This document shows positions 50,222 to 60,258 of a stretch of 64,000 bases of DNA, in pieces. Made by a program: the position numbers and the translations under genes. The stretch is from Anthocerotibacter panamensis C109. GTDB taxonomy: Bacteria; Cyanobacteriota; Cyanobacteriia; Gloeobacterales; Anthocerotibacteraceae. The stretch is taken from positions 2,111,501 through 2,175,500 of the forward strand of contig NZ_CP062698.1 in NCBI RefSeq assembly GCF_018389385.1, in the 5' to 3' direction. The first letter of the stretch is position 1, and every line of letters begins with the position of its first letter. Under the pieces are notes generated by a model. It was not told the DNA's origin and searched no databases. It saw only the letters and a program-made list of their open reading frames with translations.

Positions 50222-50841
50222 ACCCCTTGACGCTGTTCTTTGAGGTAGGCGAAAACGCTCTTATCGCCAATATCCGGGTCTAGGGGCTGGAATGCTTTGC
50301 GCCCAGCCAGGATTAACAGGAGTACCGCCACAACGACCAGCCCCACCGTCCCGACGTTGGAATTGAGCATGCCCAAAAGGTGAGACAGCAGGAGCAACGG
50401 CAGTAACGGGACCAGCAGCGTACTTGTGGCCCAGCGGAAGCAGAACGTCTCCTTGATCAACAGTCCAGTCAGAGCCGCAAAGACAAAGCCCACGCCCCAG
50501 ATCGTCGCCGGATTGTGGTACACCGCTAGTGCCAAGGGTTCTTCGGCCCATAGCGCTAGGGCTACGCTCACCACCACCCCAATGCCCCAAAAGCCTTGGA
50601 GCACCCGGTGTAGTACACGCATGTAGATATGCACTACCCAGAGCGCAACCCCCAGCCCCAGACAAAAGACTGCGTAGATCCACGTCAAAGCGGGGACAGG
50701 CAGTCCCACCAAAAGCCAAGCCACCCCCAGCGCAGCACTTCCTGCCATCACCGCCCAAGCAGAGCGATAAATCCGAACCTCGTTGCGGTCCTCTGGAGTA
50801 ATAGTGTAAGGGCCAAACTGGCCCTGATAGGTCGTGTCCAT
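50218..50841 (-). CDS. DUF2301 integral membrane protein
   Basis: A 207-aa membrane protein of the cyanobacterial DUF2301 family, with about six or seven hydrophobic helices. Family segments: YTITPEDRNEVRIYRSAWAV near the start, KETFCFRWATSTLLVPLLPL, and a soluble C-terminal tail FQPLDPDIGDKSVFAYLKE. Its role is unknown. It begins inside the stop codon of the upstream protease gene (one-base overlap), so the two are translationally coupled, which may indicate membrane-linked protein quality control. Confidence 0.82.
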   Translation of the reverse strand: MDTTYQGQFGPYTITPEDRNEVRIYRSAWAVMAGSAALGVAWLLVGLPVPALTWIYAVFCLGLGVALWVVHIYMRVLHRVLQGFWGIGVVVSVALALWAEEPLALAVYHNPATIWGVGFVFAALTGLLIKETFCFRWATSTLLVPLLPLLLLSHLLGMLNSNVGTVGLVVVAVLLLILAGRKAFQPLDPDIGDKSVFAYLKEQRQGV

Positions 50842-51818
50842 CAGAAATCCACCTCAATATCAGCAAGGCGCTGATTGCGAGCTACTGTGAAGACCGCTGA
50901 GATCGGGCGCGTCTCTAGAAACGCCCGCAAATCTTCGGGTCCTGAGATTCTGCGTCCATTGATCCCCAGTAGACGGTCTCCAGGTTGCAGCCCCAACTCA
51001 TCGGCCAGTGAGCCCGGTTTGACAGCCTGGATAACCAGAGTACTTCCATCCACAGTCACCCCCAACTGTGGCGCAGCGGGTTGGGTCTGCCGGGGGGGTA
51101 ATCCTCTGTCCCCGTTACTGCGGTCATTACTGCTACGGTCATTGCTGGCAAGCAGCTCCCCGTTGCGGTCAGCCCTGCGATTGCGGGCGATAAAGTCTCG
51201 GACCGCCAGAGCACTCGTGGCGAAACCAATACCGATGTTGCCCTGCCCCCCTGGGCTGAGGATTTCTTTGTTGACCCCGATAAGTTCCCCCTGAGAATTG
51301 AGTAGGGGACCGCCGGAATTGCCAGGGTTAAGAGCAGCGTCAGTCTGGAGGTCACCATCTCGGGCCACCCGGCTGAGGATACCTGTCGTCAGTGTCCCCG
51401 AGAGCCCAAAGGGACTGCCAATAGCATAGACGCGTTGCCCTACCTGGATACCGTCCGCGCCTGCTAGAGGAACAGTCGGGAGGCGGTCCCGAGTGGACAG
51501 GCGGACCAGCGCCAGATCGTTCTTGCGGTCAACTGCGATTACCTGTCCCCCGTAGCGCTTGCCCTGAGTGGTCTGGACGGTGACCTGACCATTGCGGGAG
51601 CCCCGGATGACATGTTCGTTGGTGAGTACCAGACCTTCGGAGCTGACGACACTCCCGGCTCCTGTCCCCTGACCGGAGAAGACCGTGACTACCGCAGGGC
51701 TGGCCGCTTTGTAGACATTGATACTAGCCTGCTCTTCTCTATCGAAGCGAGCAGGAGCACTATAGACCGGAGCACTGGCAAACATAAGCGCACACAGGAG
51801 CAAACGTTCAGGTCTCAT
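50841..51818 (-). CDS. Trypsin-like serine protease with PDZ domain (Deg family)
   Basis: A 325-aa S1C/HtrA-like protease. A Sec signal peptide (LLLCALMFASAPVYSA) leads it to the periplasm. The catalytic triad is His in GLVLTNEHVIRGS, Asp in RKNDLALVRLS, and Ser in LNPGNSGGPLLNSQGE. A low-complexity linker (RSSNDRSNGDRGLPPR) joins the single C-terminal PDZ domain, which contains GVTVDGSTLVIQAVKPGSLA and LGINGRRISGPEDL. Such proteins degrade or refold damaged envelope proteins. It is translationally coupled to the DUF2301 gene. Confidence 0.92.
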   Translation of the reverse strand: MRPERLLLCALMFASAPVYSAPARFDREEQASINVYKAASPAVVTVFSGQGTGAGSVVSSEGLVLTNEHVIRGSRNGQVTVQTTQGKRYGGQVIAVDRKNDLALVRLSTRDRLPTVPLAGADGIQVGQRVYAIGSPFGLSGTLTTGILSRVARDGDLQTDAALNPGNSGGPLLNSQGELIGVNKEILSPGGQGNIGIGFATSALAVRDFIARNRRADRNGELLASNDRSSNDRSNGDRGLPPRQTQPAAPQLGVTVDGSTLVIQAVKPGSLADELGLQPGDRLLGINGRRISGPEDLRAFLETRPISAVFTVARNQRLADIEVDF

Positions 51819-51836
51819 GGCAGCGCACTCAGGGGT

Positions 51837-52313
51837 ATGATTGGGTGGTGGGTACTTTTACTCGCAACAACGCAGGCAACAGGGAAAAGTTCCCTCTTCA
51901 TTGTAAAGTATCCAACCGTGGAAGAACGGCTCCTCAAGCTCGCTGAAGATGAATTGGCTGAGTACAGCACACGCCAGCGCAAATTCGAAAAAATGCGCCC
52001 TAAAGTCGTCGCCCTGCTCAGTGCTAACGAACGCACCACGCTTAAGCAAGAACTGCGCCAGCAGTTGAGCCAAGGTGGAATGATAGCGCAAGTGGTGGAA
52101 CGGCAACGGCAAACCGTCGCGCTTCCCTTTTGGGGCATTGCGGGACTCGGTCTGCTGGCATTTTTTCTGGGTTCTCGACCAGCTTTGGTCCTTGCGGCTG
52201 TGGCTGTAGCCGGAGCCTTCACCCTCCAGCGATGGGGCTGGAAACTCCAAGCCCGCCGTCTCCTCCTTGACTGTATCGAAGACCTGGAACAACGTCAGGC
52301 TCAAAGTCGCTGA
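51837..52313 (+). CDS. Unknown protein with two-helix membrane segment
   Basis: A 158-aa protein starting [13 protein letters not shown] (start uncertain). The first half is charged and helical ([20 protein letters not shown]); residues 97-122 form a hydrophobic hairpin ([20 protein letters not shown] then [14 protein letters not shown]), and an amphipathic tail [16 protein letters not shown] ends it. The start is tentative: AGGGG lies too close to the ATG, but the longer frame to 51612 runs into the divergent protease gene. It may share a promoter region with the protease. Its stop overlaps the convergent transglutaminase-like gene by 13 bases. Confidence 0.6.
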   Translation: MIGWWVLLLATTQATGKSSLFIVKYPTVEERLLKLAEDELAEYSTRQRKFEKMRPKVVALLSANERTTLKQELRQQLSQGGMIAQVVERQRQTVALPFWGIAGLGLLAFFLGSRPALVLAAVAVAGAFTLQRWGWKLQARRLLLDCIEDLEQRQAQSR

Positions 52314-54589
52314 CCGCCCACGGGCCTCCGGTCGCGCAACCGCCGTGCCAGGAAACGATACTGTTTTTCTAGGTCGTGCACTGGGGCTAGCTCCCCACGA
52401 TAGCGCCATGTGAGGTAGCCCGCCACAATCCGGCTACAGGATTGCGTGACTTCCCCAGGTAGGCGCAGCTCGACCTCTGTGAGAAATTCCAAGGGCGTCT
52501 GATAGGGTAGCTTTACGAGACCCTGTTGGGCCAGACGGTCTAACATTTGCCGGTAAAACCGCTCCGCTGGAGGCAACTGACGGAGACTCCGCTCCCCCAG
52601 CCACCAAGAGCCCAGGGCAAACATGCCCCACCCACCCAAGACCAAAGCCACTGTAAGCACCAGCAGGATTGCGCCGCCTACCCAGCCCAGATCCGCCACC
52701 AGGGAACCTGCCCAAGCAAAGAGTGCCGCAATTATCCCCCCTATCCCGCTGACGAGATAGCCTAAAGCTACTTTGAGCGGTTCGGGGAGGAGCCGACCCA
52801 AAACCTGCCAGGACTGGTCCGCTACCTGAAACGTATCCGGCTGGTCCAAAGAAGGTGGCGTAAGTGGCCTTCCTGGTGTCGGGTCAAAGCTGAACCAGCC
52901 CATGTCCGCAAAATACACCTCCACCAGCGCGGTTGCGTCCGTATTCGAGACCTCATAGTAGCCCGTCCAGGGGTTAAAAGCCCCCGGCAGAAAGCCTGTC
53001 GCTAGGCGAGCAGGGATACCCAGACTGCGCAACATAACTACTTCAGTGGTGGCAAAGTGCTCAGGGGAGCCGCCCTTAGAGCCAAAGAGAAAGGCATCAG
53101 CCAAATCCCGGCGAGCGCTAAAAGGCGGGATAGTCTGTCTTAGGACGTAGGTCTGCTTGAGATATTGGGTGAGGGCAAGGGCTTTTTCGTAGTAGCCCGG
53201 AGCGTCGCGGGTAATTCGTTCTGCCAGCTTCCGCGTCCGGGAAGAGACCGTGGAGGGCAAAGGTAGATAGGCAGCACGGATCGCCTTGGGGTAGAGCGCC
53301 TTGGTCGTCCTGAGGCGAGCGCGGTCGCGCAGGGGGACATTGGAGACTACGGTATAGGTCAGGCCCTCCAGCAACTCGACAGGGGCGCGAATCGTGCTCT
53401 GGGGATCGAGGGCTACTTGCCGGGTTGGGAAGTACAGTTCCCCAGCCCAGGGTGCCGCCGGGACAAGGTTGGGCAGGTCTGAGACCATCGTGAAGGTCTG
53501 TACTATCGACTGGGTAGGCAGATGGGTATTGTTCGTAGGCAGGTAGATGACGCCGAAGGGCGGTTGGCGGTAGATGGTCACGGCGTTATCGCGCTTGATC
53601 CGCCAGCCCGTCCCGGTGTATTCGTCGAAGGCCATCACCCGCCAGAAAGAGGGGGCTTGTGCCCGCACCCGCATCACCACGATAGGCTCCAGGACACCTT
53701 GGACATCAAACCCGATAGCCTCGTTAAAACCAAAATAAGCGGTGGGTAGGGCGCGCCCCTTGCCCCCTTCCCCCTTGGCTGCCCCGCTCCCCCGGCTACC
53801 CAGTCCCTGACTGCCGCGAGCCAATTCCTGAGGGAACCCCCGGTTACGGATTTTGGTGCTGAAGTCAGCGGGCAGGGGAATCGTGGTACTGACCGGAAAA
53901 GCCCGCAGTTGATAGCCCGGAAAACGGGGTAGGAGCGCAAAAATAAGGGCTCCGAGCGCGAGGCTTGCCCCGACCAAGACTCCGATTCCACGCCAGGGCA
54001 CCATCTGTTGCGCCTGAGTAACCGGCGTGGGCAACCCCAAACGAGAACGGTAATCGAAGCGCAGCATGGGTACTGCCACCAATACAAAACCCACCAACCA
54101 GGGCGCAAAAGTCAAGGTCTGGCTCAGCGTAGCCGCCACCCCCAACAACACCAGCCCAATCGCCATGGAGTAGCCCAAATCCCGGCGGCGCGGCAGGTCA
54201 AAGCTATGGATCACCTGGAGGTGCACAAGCAGGAGTGCGAGGCCGATTCGTGTGTCATTGGGGGTGGAGAGGATATTCAAAAAGAAGACCCCCAGCGCTG
54301 CGAGCATGGCGATAGCCAGCAAAAACTTGATCAAGATATTACGCTCCCGCCTGCGCTGCCAACTCACCACCGCCCCGACTAGGCTCAACGGAACCGCCCA
54401 CAGGCTGGTCGGCAAAGCACTGAGATTGCTAAAGGCTCCCGCCGCCACATCGGTTGCCACAATGCCGATGCCGACGAGTACCTGCACCAGCGTGCGCAGG
54501 GGAATGGACTCCTCACTGGGGATGCTAGAAGGGGAAGGCAGCCAGCGCTGCCAGGATTTCAGAAGCGCCGAGGGCGTCACGGTCTGCAT
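52301..54589 (-). CDS. TgpA-like membrane protein with degenerate transglutaminase domain
   Basis: A 762-aa protein of the DUF3488/transglutaminase-like type: about seven N-terminal membrane helices (30-225), a periplasmic domain (about 230-590), further helices near 600-665 and a C-terminal cytosolic DUF4129-like segment ([18 protein letters not shown]). The periplasmic part has the transglutaminase fold, but the catalytic Cys site reads GSPEHF (P509 where Cys is expected) and the His site reads [11 protein letters not shown] (T553), while Asp in FSFDPT is kept. It is thus likely a non-catalytic protein, perhaps a scaffold or ligand sensor. Its 3' end overlaps the convergent gene. Confidence 0.88.
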   Translation of the reverse strand: MQTVTPSALLKSWQRWLPSPSSIPSEESIPLRTLVQVLVGIGIVATDVAAGAFSNLSALPTSLWAVPLSLVGAVVSWQRRRERNILIKFLLAIAMLAALGVFFLNILSTPNDTRIGLALLLVHLQVIHSFDLPRRRDLGYSMAIGLVLLGVAATLSQTLTFAPWLVGFVLVAVPMLRFDYRSRLGLPTPVTQAQQMVPWRGIGVLVGASLALGALIFALLPRFPGYQLRAFPVSTTIPLPADFSTKIRNRGFPQELARGSQGLGSRGSGAAKGEGGKGRALPTAYFGFNEAIGFDVQGVLEPIVVMRVRAQAPSFWRVMAFDEYTGTGWRIKRDNAVTIYRQPPFGVIYLPTNNTHLPTQSIVQTFTMVSDLPNLVPAAPWAGELYFPTRQVALDPQSTIRAPVELLEGLTYTVVSNVPLRDRARLRTTKALYPKAIRAAYLPLPSTVSSRTRKLAERITRDAPGYYEKALALTQYLKQTYVLRQTIPPFSARRDLADAFLFGSKGGSPEHFATTEVVMLRSLGIPARLATGFLPGAFNPWTGYYEVSNTDATALVEVYFADMGWFSFDPTPGRPLTPPSLDQPDTFQVADQSWQVLGRLLPEPLKVALGYLVSGIGGIIAALFAWAGSLVADLGWVGGAILLVLTVALVLGGWGMFALGSWWLGERSLRQLPPAERFYRQMLDRLAQQGLVKLPYQTPLEFLTEVELRLPGEVTQSCSRIVAGYLTWRYRGELAPVHDLEKQYRFLARRLRDRRPVGGQRL

Positions 54590-54740
54590 ACAAGACTACT
54601 CCAACCCGTCTCTAGCGTGCCCCTTGTGCGTGTGTTTACCTAAGATCTGCCCGTGGGAGTTACCGAACTCCCCGCTCTCCCAGAGCCCACCAAGACCAGG
54701 AGGAATGCACACTGTGAAGATTCAGTAGCCGGACACAGCG

Positions 54741-55517
54741 CTAGGGCTCCCGGATGGCGACGAACCGCAGCCGCACATAGTCGGCGTACCAGACGCCTGC
54801 GCGATACAGCCGGGGGCGTAAGACCGCTTCGATGCGCGTCAGCAAGTCCGGGCGGACGGAGTCGGGGATCGTCTGCAAGATCTCTGGGGTAAACATCTTG
54901 AGCCAGTTGCGTAACCCCTCCTCCCCCTCCAAAGCCGTGGGTCGGTCAAAATGCCAGACAGCGCATACACGAAAACCTTGGGCTTCTAAAAGCGAAGCAT
55001 ACTCCCCCAGAGAAGGGAAATACCAGCAAGTAGCGGGTAGTGGGTAGCCTGCTTCCTGGAGCACGGTATATAACGCCGTTGCGATCGCTGCAATATTGCC
55101 CTTCCCACCCAATTCAGCCACAAAGCGCCCTCCAGGTCTGAGCGCCCGCGCAACAGACTGAACCACCCGCTCAGGCTCCAAGATCCAGTGGAGCACCGCA
55201 TTAGAAAAAACCGCATCAAATGGGACTGCACATCCAAAATCTCGGGCGTCACCCTGTTCAAAAGCCAGCGCTGGGTAGTGTGCCCGCGCCTGTTCCACCA
55301 TCTCCAGAGATTGATCGAGGCCCAGTACATCCGCTCCCGTCTCAGCTATTGCGCGGGTGAGATGACCGGTCCCACAGCCTAAGTCGAGGATGCGTTCTCC
55401 GGGTTGAGGGTGTAGTAGACCCACAAGGTCGCGGCCTAGTTCAAAGACAAAAGTATGACGGGCATCGTAGAGACCCGCATTCCAGACAGGCGTCGAAGAG
55501 GAGGTTTCAGGCAGCAT
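54741..55517 (-). CDS. Class I SAM-dependent methyltransferase
   Basis: A 258-aa methyltransferase. The SAM motif I is ILDLGCGTGHLTRAIAETGA, motif II VLGLDQSLEMVEQARAHYP, and motif III FDAVFSNAVLHWI. The nearest named relatives are trans-aconitate methyltransferase-like enzymes (VWNAGLYDARHTFV at the start), but the substrate cannot be read from sequence. The ATG at 55517 lies four bases after the accB stop, implying translational coupling with efp-accB. The longer frame to 55583 overlaps accB and is disfavoured. Confidence 0.88.
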   Translation of the reverse strand: MLPETSSSTPVWNAGLYDARHTFVFELGRDLVGLLHPQPGERILDLGCGTGHLTRAIAETGADVLGLDQSLEMVEQARAHYPALAFEQGDARDFGCAVPFDAVFSNAVLHWILEPERVVQSVARALRPGGRFVAELGGKGNIAAIATALYTVLQEAGYPLPATCWYFPSLGEYASLLEAQGFRVCAVWHFDRPTALEGEEGLRNWLKMFTPEILQTIPDSVRPDLLTRIEAVLRPRLYRAGVWYADYVRLRFVAIREP

Positions 55518-55521
55518 TCGA

Positions 55522-55962
55522 CTAAGAGGCGTTTTCAGGTTCGAGGCGCATAAGGACTTGACCGAATTCCACCGGTTGCCCATTCTCTACCAAGACCTCT
55601 ACCACCCGCCCGGACACCTCGGCCTCAATATTGTTCATCAGTTTCATCGCCTCGATAATGCAGACGGTCTGACCGACCCGGACGCGGTCATTCAGGTCCA
55701 CAAAAGGCGGAGATTCCGGGGCAGTGGCACGATAAAACGTACCCACCATCGGGGCTTTGACCTCCAGTAGCGTAGGCTGAGTCCCCTGGGTCGCCGGGGT
55801 CTTGGTCGCCGGGACCATGGGGGCGGCTACGGCTGCTGCCACCACTGGAGCACTCTTGCGCAAGATTAGCCGGTAGCCCTCACCCTCAAGCTCCAGCTCT
55901 GTGATATCAGTCTTGTTGAGGAGGGTAATGAGTTCGCGGACCTCGGCAAGATCGAAGTTCAC
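55522..55962 (-). CDS. accB: Biotin carboxyl carrier protein of acetyl-CoA carboxylase
   Basis: Carries biotin between the carboxylase and transferase subunits in the first step of fatty-acid synthesis. Biotinylated K107 sits in [20 protein letters not shown]; the biotinyl fold runs from about 70 to the end ([20 protein letters not shown]). An Ala/Pro/Thr-rich linker (37-65) joins the N-terminal helix region. It overlaps the efp stop by four bases, the typical cyanobacterial efp-accB pair, followed by a methyltransferase gene. Confidence 0.97.
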   Translation of the reverse strand: MNFDLAEVRELITLLNKTDITELELEGEGYRLILRKSAPVVAAAVAAPMVPATKTPATQGTQPTLLEVKAPMVGTFYRATAPESPPFVDLNDRVRVGQTVCIIEAMKLMNNIEAEVSGRVVEVLVENGQPVEFGQVLMRLEPENAS

Positions 55963-56519
55963 TGTTCCCGGCCCAGGTAGGAATCAGTGCGGGTATCGAC
56001 CTTGACTTTATCGCCAATCGTCACAAAGAGTGGGACTTGAATCGTCGCCCCTGTCTCCAGAGTTGCGGGCTTCAGTCCTCCAGTCGCCGTATCACCACGC
56101 AGACCAGGGTCCGTTTGGGTGACCTCCAGGATGACAAAGTTGGAGAGCTCCACCCCGATGATGACATCGTTGTAGGTTAGGACGCTGGCGGTCATGCCCT
56201 CCTTGAGGTACTTGACCACAGGACCGATCTCCTCAGCCTTGAGTTCACGCTGCTCAAAGGTTTCATTATTCATGAAGACATAGACATCGCCTTGGGGGTA
56301 CAGAAACTCCATGTCGCTTTTGTCTACCACAGCCGAGGGGAGCATCTCCCCTGCCCGAAAAGTACGTTCATTCACCGCACCGGAGCGGACATTCTTGAGC
56401 TTAGTACGCACAAAAGCTGAACCCTTTCCGGGCTTGACGTGTTGAAATTCAACCACACGCCATGCCTGACCATCTATCTCGATTGTCGTACCCGTGCGAA
56501 AGTCGTTGCTTGAGATCAT
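55959..56519 (-). CDS. efp: Elongation factor P
   Basis: Rescues ribosomes stalled on polyproline. KOW-like domain I holds the tip loop [17 protein letters not shown], with Lys where the modified residue lies in E. coli; domain [21 protein letters not shown] and domain [22 protein letters not shown] follow. The full length is 186 aa. The ATG follows AGGAG-like DNA weakly. First gene of the efp-accB-methyltransferase run; the sigma-factor gene lies 59 bases upstream. Confidence 0.97.
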   Translation of the reverse strand: MISSNDFRTGTTIEIDGQAWRVVEFQHVKPGKGSAFVRTKLKNVRSGAVNERTFRAGEMLPSAVVDKSDMEFLYPQGDVYVFMNNETFEQRELKAEEIGPVVKYLKEGMTASVLTYNDVIIGVELSNFVILEVTQTDPGLRGDTATGGLKPATLETGATIQVPLFVTIGDKVKVDTRTDSYLGREQ

Positions 56520-56578
56520 AAAAGGGTCTTACACCCGTACCAGATATAACCAGTAAATCATGAAATCGGCCCTGGTCG

Positions 56579-57514
56579 CTAGTCGATGACCCAGTCCTTG
56601 AGCAGTGCTTGCAGCCGGGGATGGCGTAACTTGCGCATCGCCTTGGTCTGGATCTGCCGGACGCGCTCTCTCGACAGCGTATACATTTCGCCAATTTCCG
56701 AGAGCGTATAGTCTTTGCCGTCTACCATCCCGAAGCGCAACATCAGGATTTCTCGCTCGCGGGGCGCTAGCTGATCTAGGGCATCTTCGACTTGCTCCAG
56801 GAGCAAGTGGTTCTCCAGGATCAGGCTCGGTCCTGCATTGTGGGCGTCCTCGATCAGGTCCATCAACTCGGTATCTTCTTCTTTACCGACGCGGACATGC
56901 AGGGAGAGCGTCTTGCGCCCTGCCTCCAAGATCTCATCCAGCTTATCTTCATCCAGATCCAGAGCGAGGGCTAGTTCGGCCTTGGTAGGGCGGTGGTCCA
57001 ACTGCTGGGTCAACTCCCGGCGCACCCGCTTGACCTGATTGAGCTTCTCGACCATATGGACAGGCAGACGCACGGTACGGGCTTGAGACGCTATCGAACG
57101 GGTGATCCCCTGACGAATCCACCAATAGGCGTACGTAGAGAACTTGAAGCCGCGCTCATAATCAAATTTTTCGGCAGCCCGCATCAGACCAATGGCCCCT
57201 TCCTGGATCAAATCGAGGAAAGGGACGCCCCGGTTGAGATACTTCTTGGCAATCGAGACCACAAGGCGTAGGTTGGCGCGAACAAGGCGGCGCTTAGCTA
57301 GCTCAGACTCAGGCCCTCCGGCGGCAATGACCCGCGCCATCTCAATCTCCTGCTCCCCGGTCAAAAGCGGATAGCGTGCCATCTCGCGTAAAAACTGACC
57401 AACCGAGTCCTCAAGACTCACCTGGCGACCCCGCCCAGGGCGGCTCTGCTTGGATGGAGTGAGGCTGATTTTGACTGTTGCTAACGCTGATTCATACGGG
57501 TGCCCGTCTGCCAT
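56579..57514 (-). CDS. Group 2 sigma-70-family sigma factor
   Basis: A 311-aa sigma factor. Region 1.2 starts [20 protein letters not shown], region 2 contains [20 protein letters not shown] and [20 protein letters not shown], and region 4.2 is [20 protein letters not shown]. It lacks the long region 1.1 of the primary factor, so it fits the group 2 (SigB-E type) factors that cyanobacteria use for stress, nitrogen or light responses. A clear promoter lies just upstream. Confidence 0.93.
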   Translation of the reverse strand: MADGHPYESALATVKISLTPSKQSRPGRGRQVSLEDSVGQFLREMARYPLLTGEQEIEMARVIAAGGPESELAKRRLVRANLRLVVSIAKKYLNRGVPFLDLIQEGAIGLMRAAEKFDYERGFKFSTYAYWWIRQGITRSIASQARTVRLPVHMVEKLNQVKRVRRELTQQLDHRPTKAELALALDLDEDKLDEILEAGRKTLSLHVRVGKEEDTELMDLIEDAHNAGPSLILENHLLLEQVEDALDQLAPREREILMLRFGMVDGKDYTLSEIGEMYTLSRERVRQIQTKAMRKLRHPRLQALLKDWVID

Positions 57515-57540
57515 GATTGCGCGCCTCGACTACACTCATA

Positions 57541-57570
57541 ATGTTAACAAAAATTAACCCCATACGTCAA
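57541..57570 (-). promoter_or_regulatory. Sigma-70 promoter of the sigma-factor gene
   Basis: On the minus strand TTGACG and TAACAT are 18 bp apart, with an AT-rich spacer, 27 bp before the ATG at 57514. The predicted leader is about 20 nt, with GAGG as ribosome site. Confidence 0.6.
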
Positions 57571-57618
57571 TTATGCGGCTATGGGCTTCATAGTCTGTAA
57601 AGCTATGGGGAGATCGGT

Positions 57619-58056
57619 CTAGGGATTTCCTCGGATCTCGACGATGATCCCATCTTCGAGGACGACCTCGACATTCATGCGCTCTAGGAGGTTATCGCCT
57701 ACAGCCACCTCAAAGTCGCTTTCGATCTGTCCCTGGACGATCTCCTGACTCATCTCCCAAGTGGTTACCTGATTGAGCTGTTGTAGGAACTGGTTTTTCT
57801 GTTGCAGAAACTCGGCTTTTTTGGACTCGACCTGACCACGGATATTGTTAATCTGTTGTTGTGCCTCGGGTCCAAGCGGCTTGATCGCACCCCGCTCCAC
57901 CTCGTTAATGGCCCGCTTGCCCTGGAAATCGAGCTGTTGGATCTGGACATCCACCTGATTCAGCGCGTTCTGTAGTTGCTGGGTGGCTTCGTCTTTGAGA
58001 CGGGGCGTCACGATGGCTTTAATGGTGACGTTGCGTTTCAGGGTAATTGGTTTCAT
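57619..58056 (-). CDS. YlqD-family protein
   Basis: A 145-aa YlqD-type protein: a short beta-rich start (MKPITLKRNVTIKAIVTPRL), a long helix with coiled-coil content (QQLQNALNQVDVQIQQLDFQ and QVESKKAEFLQQKNQFLQQL), and a C-terminal beta domain (DLLERMNVEVVLEDGIIVEI-like, ending IRGNP). The family occurs in Firmicutes and cyanobacteria with no established function. It lies upstream of the sigma-factor gene on the same strand but has a 104-base gap containing that gene's promoter. Confidence 0.85.
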   Translation of the reverse strand: MKPITLKRNVTIKAIVTPRLKDEATQQLQNALNQVDVQIQQLDFQGKRAINEVERGAIKPLGPEAQQQINNIRGQVESKKAEFLQQKNQFLQQLNQVTTWEMSQEIVQGQIESDFEVAVGDNLLERMNVEVVLEDGIIVEIRGNP

Positions 58057-58194
58057 GGTCCTGGCAAAAAATCGCTGACAAGGTATTTTAGTCGGATTCC
58101 TTCCCCCTGTGCGGAAAAAGTTGATCCTGAACCTCCTCGGCGCGGATGCCCGGTCAGGCTACCATAACAAGCACACGTCAGTAGCAGGACGGTT

Positions 58195-58659
58195 TTGGGT
58201 CATCGTCATTGGATGGAGCTTGCCTTGGAGGAAGCCCGTGAGGCTGCTCTGCACGGGGATGTACCCGTGGGCGCAGTACTCCTCGACGGTCAGCGACGAC
58301 TGCTCGTCGCCGACCACAACCGCCGAGAGTGTGACCAAGACCCTACTGCCCACGCTGAAATTCTGGTCTTACGTCGGGCTGCTCAGGCTTTGGGGCGCTG
58401 GCGACTCAACGACTGTACGCTCTATGTGACGCTGGAGCCCTGCCCTATGTGTGCTGGGGCGATTCTTCAGGCTCGGCTGGGTCTTCTGGTCTATGGTGCC
58501 GATGATCCCAAGGCGGGCGCTGTCCGTACCGTCCTGAACCTGCCTGATAGTTCCCTCTCGTTTCACCGTCTGCCGGTCATCGCTGGGGTCTGTGAGGAAG
58601 CTTGTCGTGTGCTGTTGCAGCAATGGTTCCAAGCCCAACGTACAGGAGTAGTCGAGTAG
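58195..58659 (+). CDS. tadA: tRNA-specific adenosine deaminase
   Basis: Deaminates A34 to inosine in tRNA-Arg(ACG). Zinc and proton-shuttle residues are in DPTAHAEILVLRR (HAE) and LEPCPMCAGAILQA (PCPMC). The starting GTG or ATG is missing: a TTG at 58195 with AGGACGG upstream keeps the conserved HWMELALEEA segment, whereas an ATG at 58213 would remove its first half. A length of 154 aa is normal. It is transcribed toward the ArsA-like gene. Confidence 0.93.
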   Translation: MGHRHWMELALEEAREAALHGDVPVGAVLLDGQRRLLVADHNRRECDQDPTAHAEILVLRRAAQALGRWRLNDCTLYVTLEPCPMCAGAILQARLGLLVYGADDPKAGAVRTVLNLPDSSLSFHRLPVIAGVCEEACRVLLQQWFQAQRTGVVE

Positions 58660-58759
58660 CTTTGCGCCAATTCAAACCCGAAGTTTATCTTTGAGGAGTC
58701 TTTGAGTAGCCTGAGTGTAAAGGAACGCGTAGGATTGTAGAGAATCTTTAAGGAAATCT

Positions 58760-59944
58760 ATGGATCTGCGCATCATCATGCTCACCGGTAAGGGCGGGGT
58801 AGGCAAGACTTCCATGGCTGCCGCCACCGGTCTGCGCTGTGCCGAGTTGGGTTACCGCACGCTGGTCCTCTCGACGGACCCAGCCCACTCCCTGGCAGAC
58901 AGTGTAGACCAACCCCTCACCCACGAGCCCAAAAAGCTGGTCGATAATCTCTGGGGAGCAGAGTTAGATGCGCTGATGGAGCTGGAGGGCAACTGGGGTG
59001 CCGTCAAAAAATACATAACTCAGGTGCTTCAGGCGCGGGGTTTAGAGGGCATTCAGGCTGAGGAGTTGGCGATCCTGCCTGGGATGGATGAGATTTTCTC
59101 CTTAGTGCGCGTCAAGCGCCACTACGACGAGGGGGACTTCGATGTGCTTATTATCGATTCCGCCCCGACTGGCACTGCGCTCCGCCTGTTGAGCCTGCCC
59201 GAGGTAGCCGGATGGTACATGCGCCGCTTCTACAAACCCTTCCAAGGCATCGCTCAGACCCTCACCCCGGTCTTTGACCCGATAGTGAAGCGCTTGACGG
59301 GTATCCCTCTGCCCAACCGTGAGGTCATGGATGCACCCTTCGAATTTTATGAGCAGATCGAAGCCCTGGAGAAAGTCCTCACCAACAACGCTGTGACCTC
59401 TGTGCGGTTGGTCACCAACCCCGAAAAAATGGTCTTAAAAGAAACCTTGCGTGCCCACGCCTACCTTAGTCTCTATGGCGTCGCCACCGACCTCGTCATC
59501 GCTAACCGCATTCTCCCCAACGAAATCGAAGACCCTTACTTCCAAAACTGGAAAGCCTCGCAACAGGTCTACCGCCAGGAGATCCACGACAACTTCAGCC
59601 CGCTACCGGTGCGCGAAATCCCACTCTACCGCGAAGAGTTGGTGGGCATGGCGGCTCTGGAGCGCCTCAAACAGGACCTCTGTGGCGATATCGACCCCGC
59701 CAAGGTCCTCTACACTGAGAATACCTTGCGCGTCAGCAGTCACGATAATGGCTACCGCCTTGACCTCTATTTGCCTGGGGTACCCAAGAGCGAAGTCCAC
59801 CTCTCCAAGTCTGGGGATGAGCTAAGTATCCGCATCGGCAACCATCGTCGCAATATGGTCCTCCCGCAAGCTCTAGCCGCCCTGCGCCCTGTCAAAGCCA
59901 AAATGGAAGACGACTACCTACGCATCCAGTTTGCTCAGGCGTAA
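58760..59944 (+). CDS. ArsA/Get3-family ATPase with Hsp20-like tail
   Basis: A 394-aa P-loop ATPase of the ArsA/Get3 (TRC40) group. The deviant Walker A is [18 protein letters not shown] (8-24), with [12 protein letters not shown] (switch I), [15 protein letters not shown] (switch II) and a membrane-protein- or metalloid-handling core. The last 95 residues form an alpha-crystallin/Hsp20-like domain ([40 protein letters not shown]), a known ArsA_HSP20 fusion in cyanobacteria. No arsenic-resistance neighbours exist, so a role in tail-anchored protein handling is more likely, but not proven. Confidence 0.93.
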   Translation: MDLRIIMLTGKGGVGKTSMAAATGLRCAELGYRTLVLSTDPAHSLADSVDQPLTHEPKKLVDNLWGAELDALMELEGNWGAVKKYITQVLQARGLEGIQAEELAILPGMDEIFSLVRVKRHYDEGDFDVLIIDSAPTGTALRLLSLPEVAGWYMRRFYKPFQGIAQTLTPVFDPIVKRLTGIPLPNREVMDAPFEFYEQIEALEKVLTNNAVTSVRLVTNPEKMVLKETLRAHAYLSLYGVATDLVIANRILPNEIEDPYFQNWKASQQVYRQEIHDNFSPLPVREIPLYREELVGMAALERLKQDLCGDIDPAKVLYTENTLRVSSHDNGYRLDLYLPGVPKSEVHLSKSGDELSIRIGNHRRNMVLPQALAALRPVKAKMEDDYLRIQFAQA

Positions 59945-60022
59945 GGTCGTGTCCAACGCACTCCCCGCCAGGGAAAACTCCTGAATCAGCGTGCTTTCCC
60001 ACTTTCTCTAGTGCTTGTGGAC

Positions 60023-60258
60023 CTAGACTTCGGGCTTTTTGCTAAAGAACTTTTTCAGCCCTGCTAATGGCCCTGCAATCAAGAGAAACCAAGCTTTTTT
60101 GAAGGCAAGCAACAAGAAAATCCCGACTTTAGCCAGGATTCCAGTCTTGGCTGCAACTGCCGCACCACCTAACACCAGACCCACCTCTGATACAGGATCT
60201 TGACCGGGGACAAAAGCTTCAGGGGAATTGCTGTCGGTGCACCAACCGCTACTGGGTA
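60023..60258 (-). pseudogene. C-terminal remnant resembling a DUF2167 membrane protein
   Basis: The leftward frame ends with GLVLGGAAVAAKTGILAKVG, a hydrophobic IFLLLAFKKAWFLLIAGPLA helix and GLKKFFSKKPEV. This matches the Gly/Lys-rich C-terminal membrane end of DUF2167 proteins, whose preceding 250-plus residues are absent. Upstream it runs straight into transposase-derived sequence, so the rest of the gene was probably lost or displaced. The family assignment is from pattern memory. Confidence 0.5.

Noticed and set aside
54655-54672. Perfect 7-bp hairpin downstream of the methyltransferase gene as a terminator
   Set aside because: GGGAGTT-ACCG-AACTCCC forms well but no U-run follows on either strand, so I do not call a terminator.
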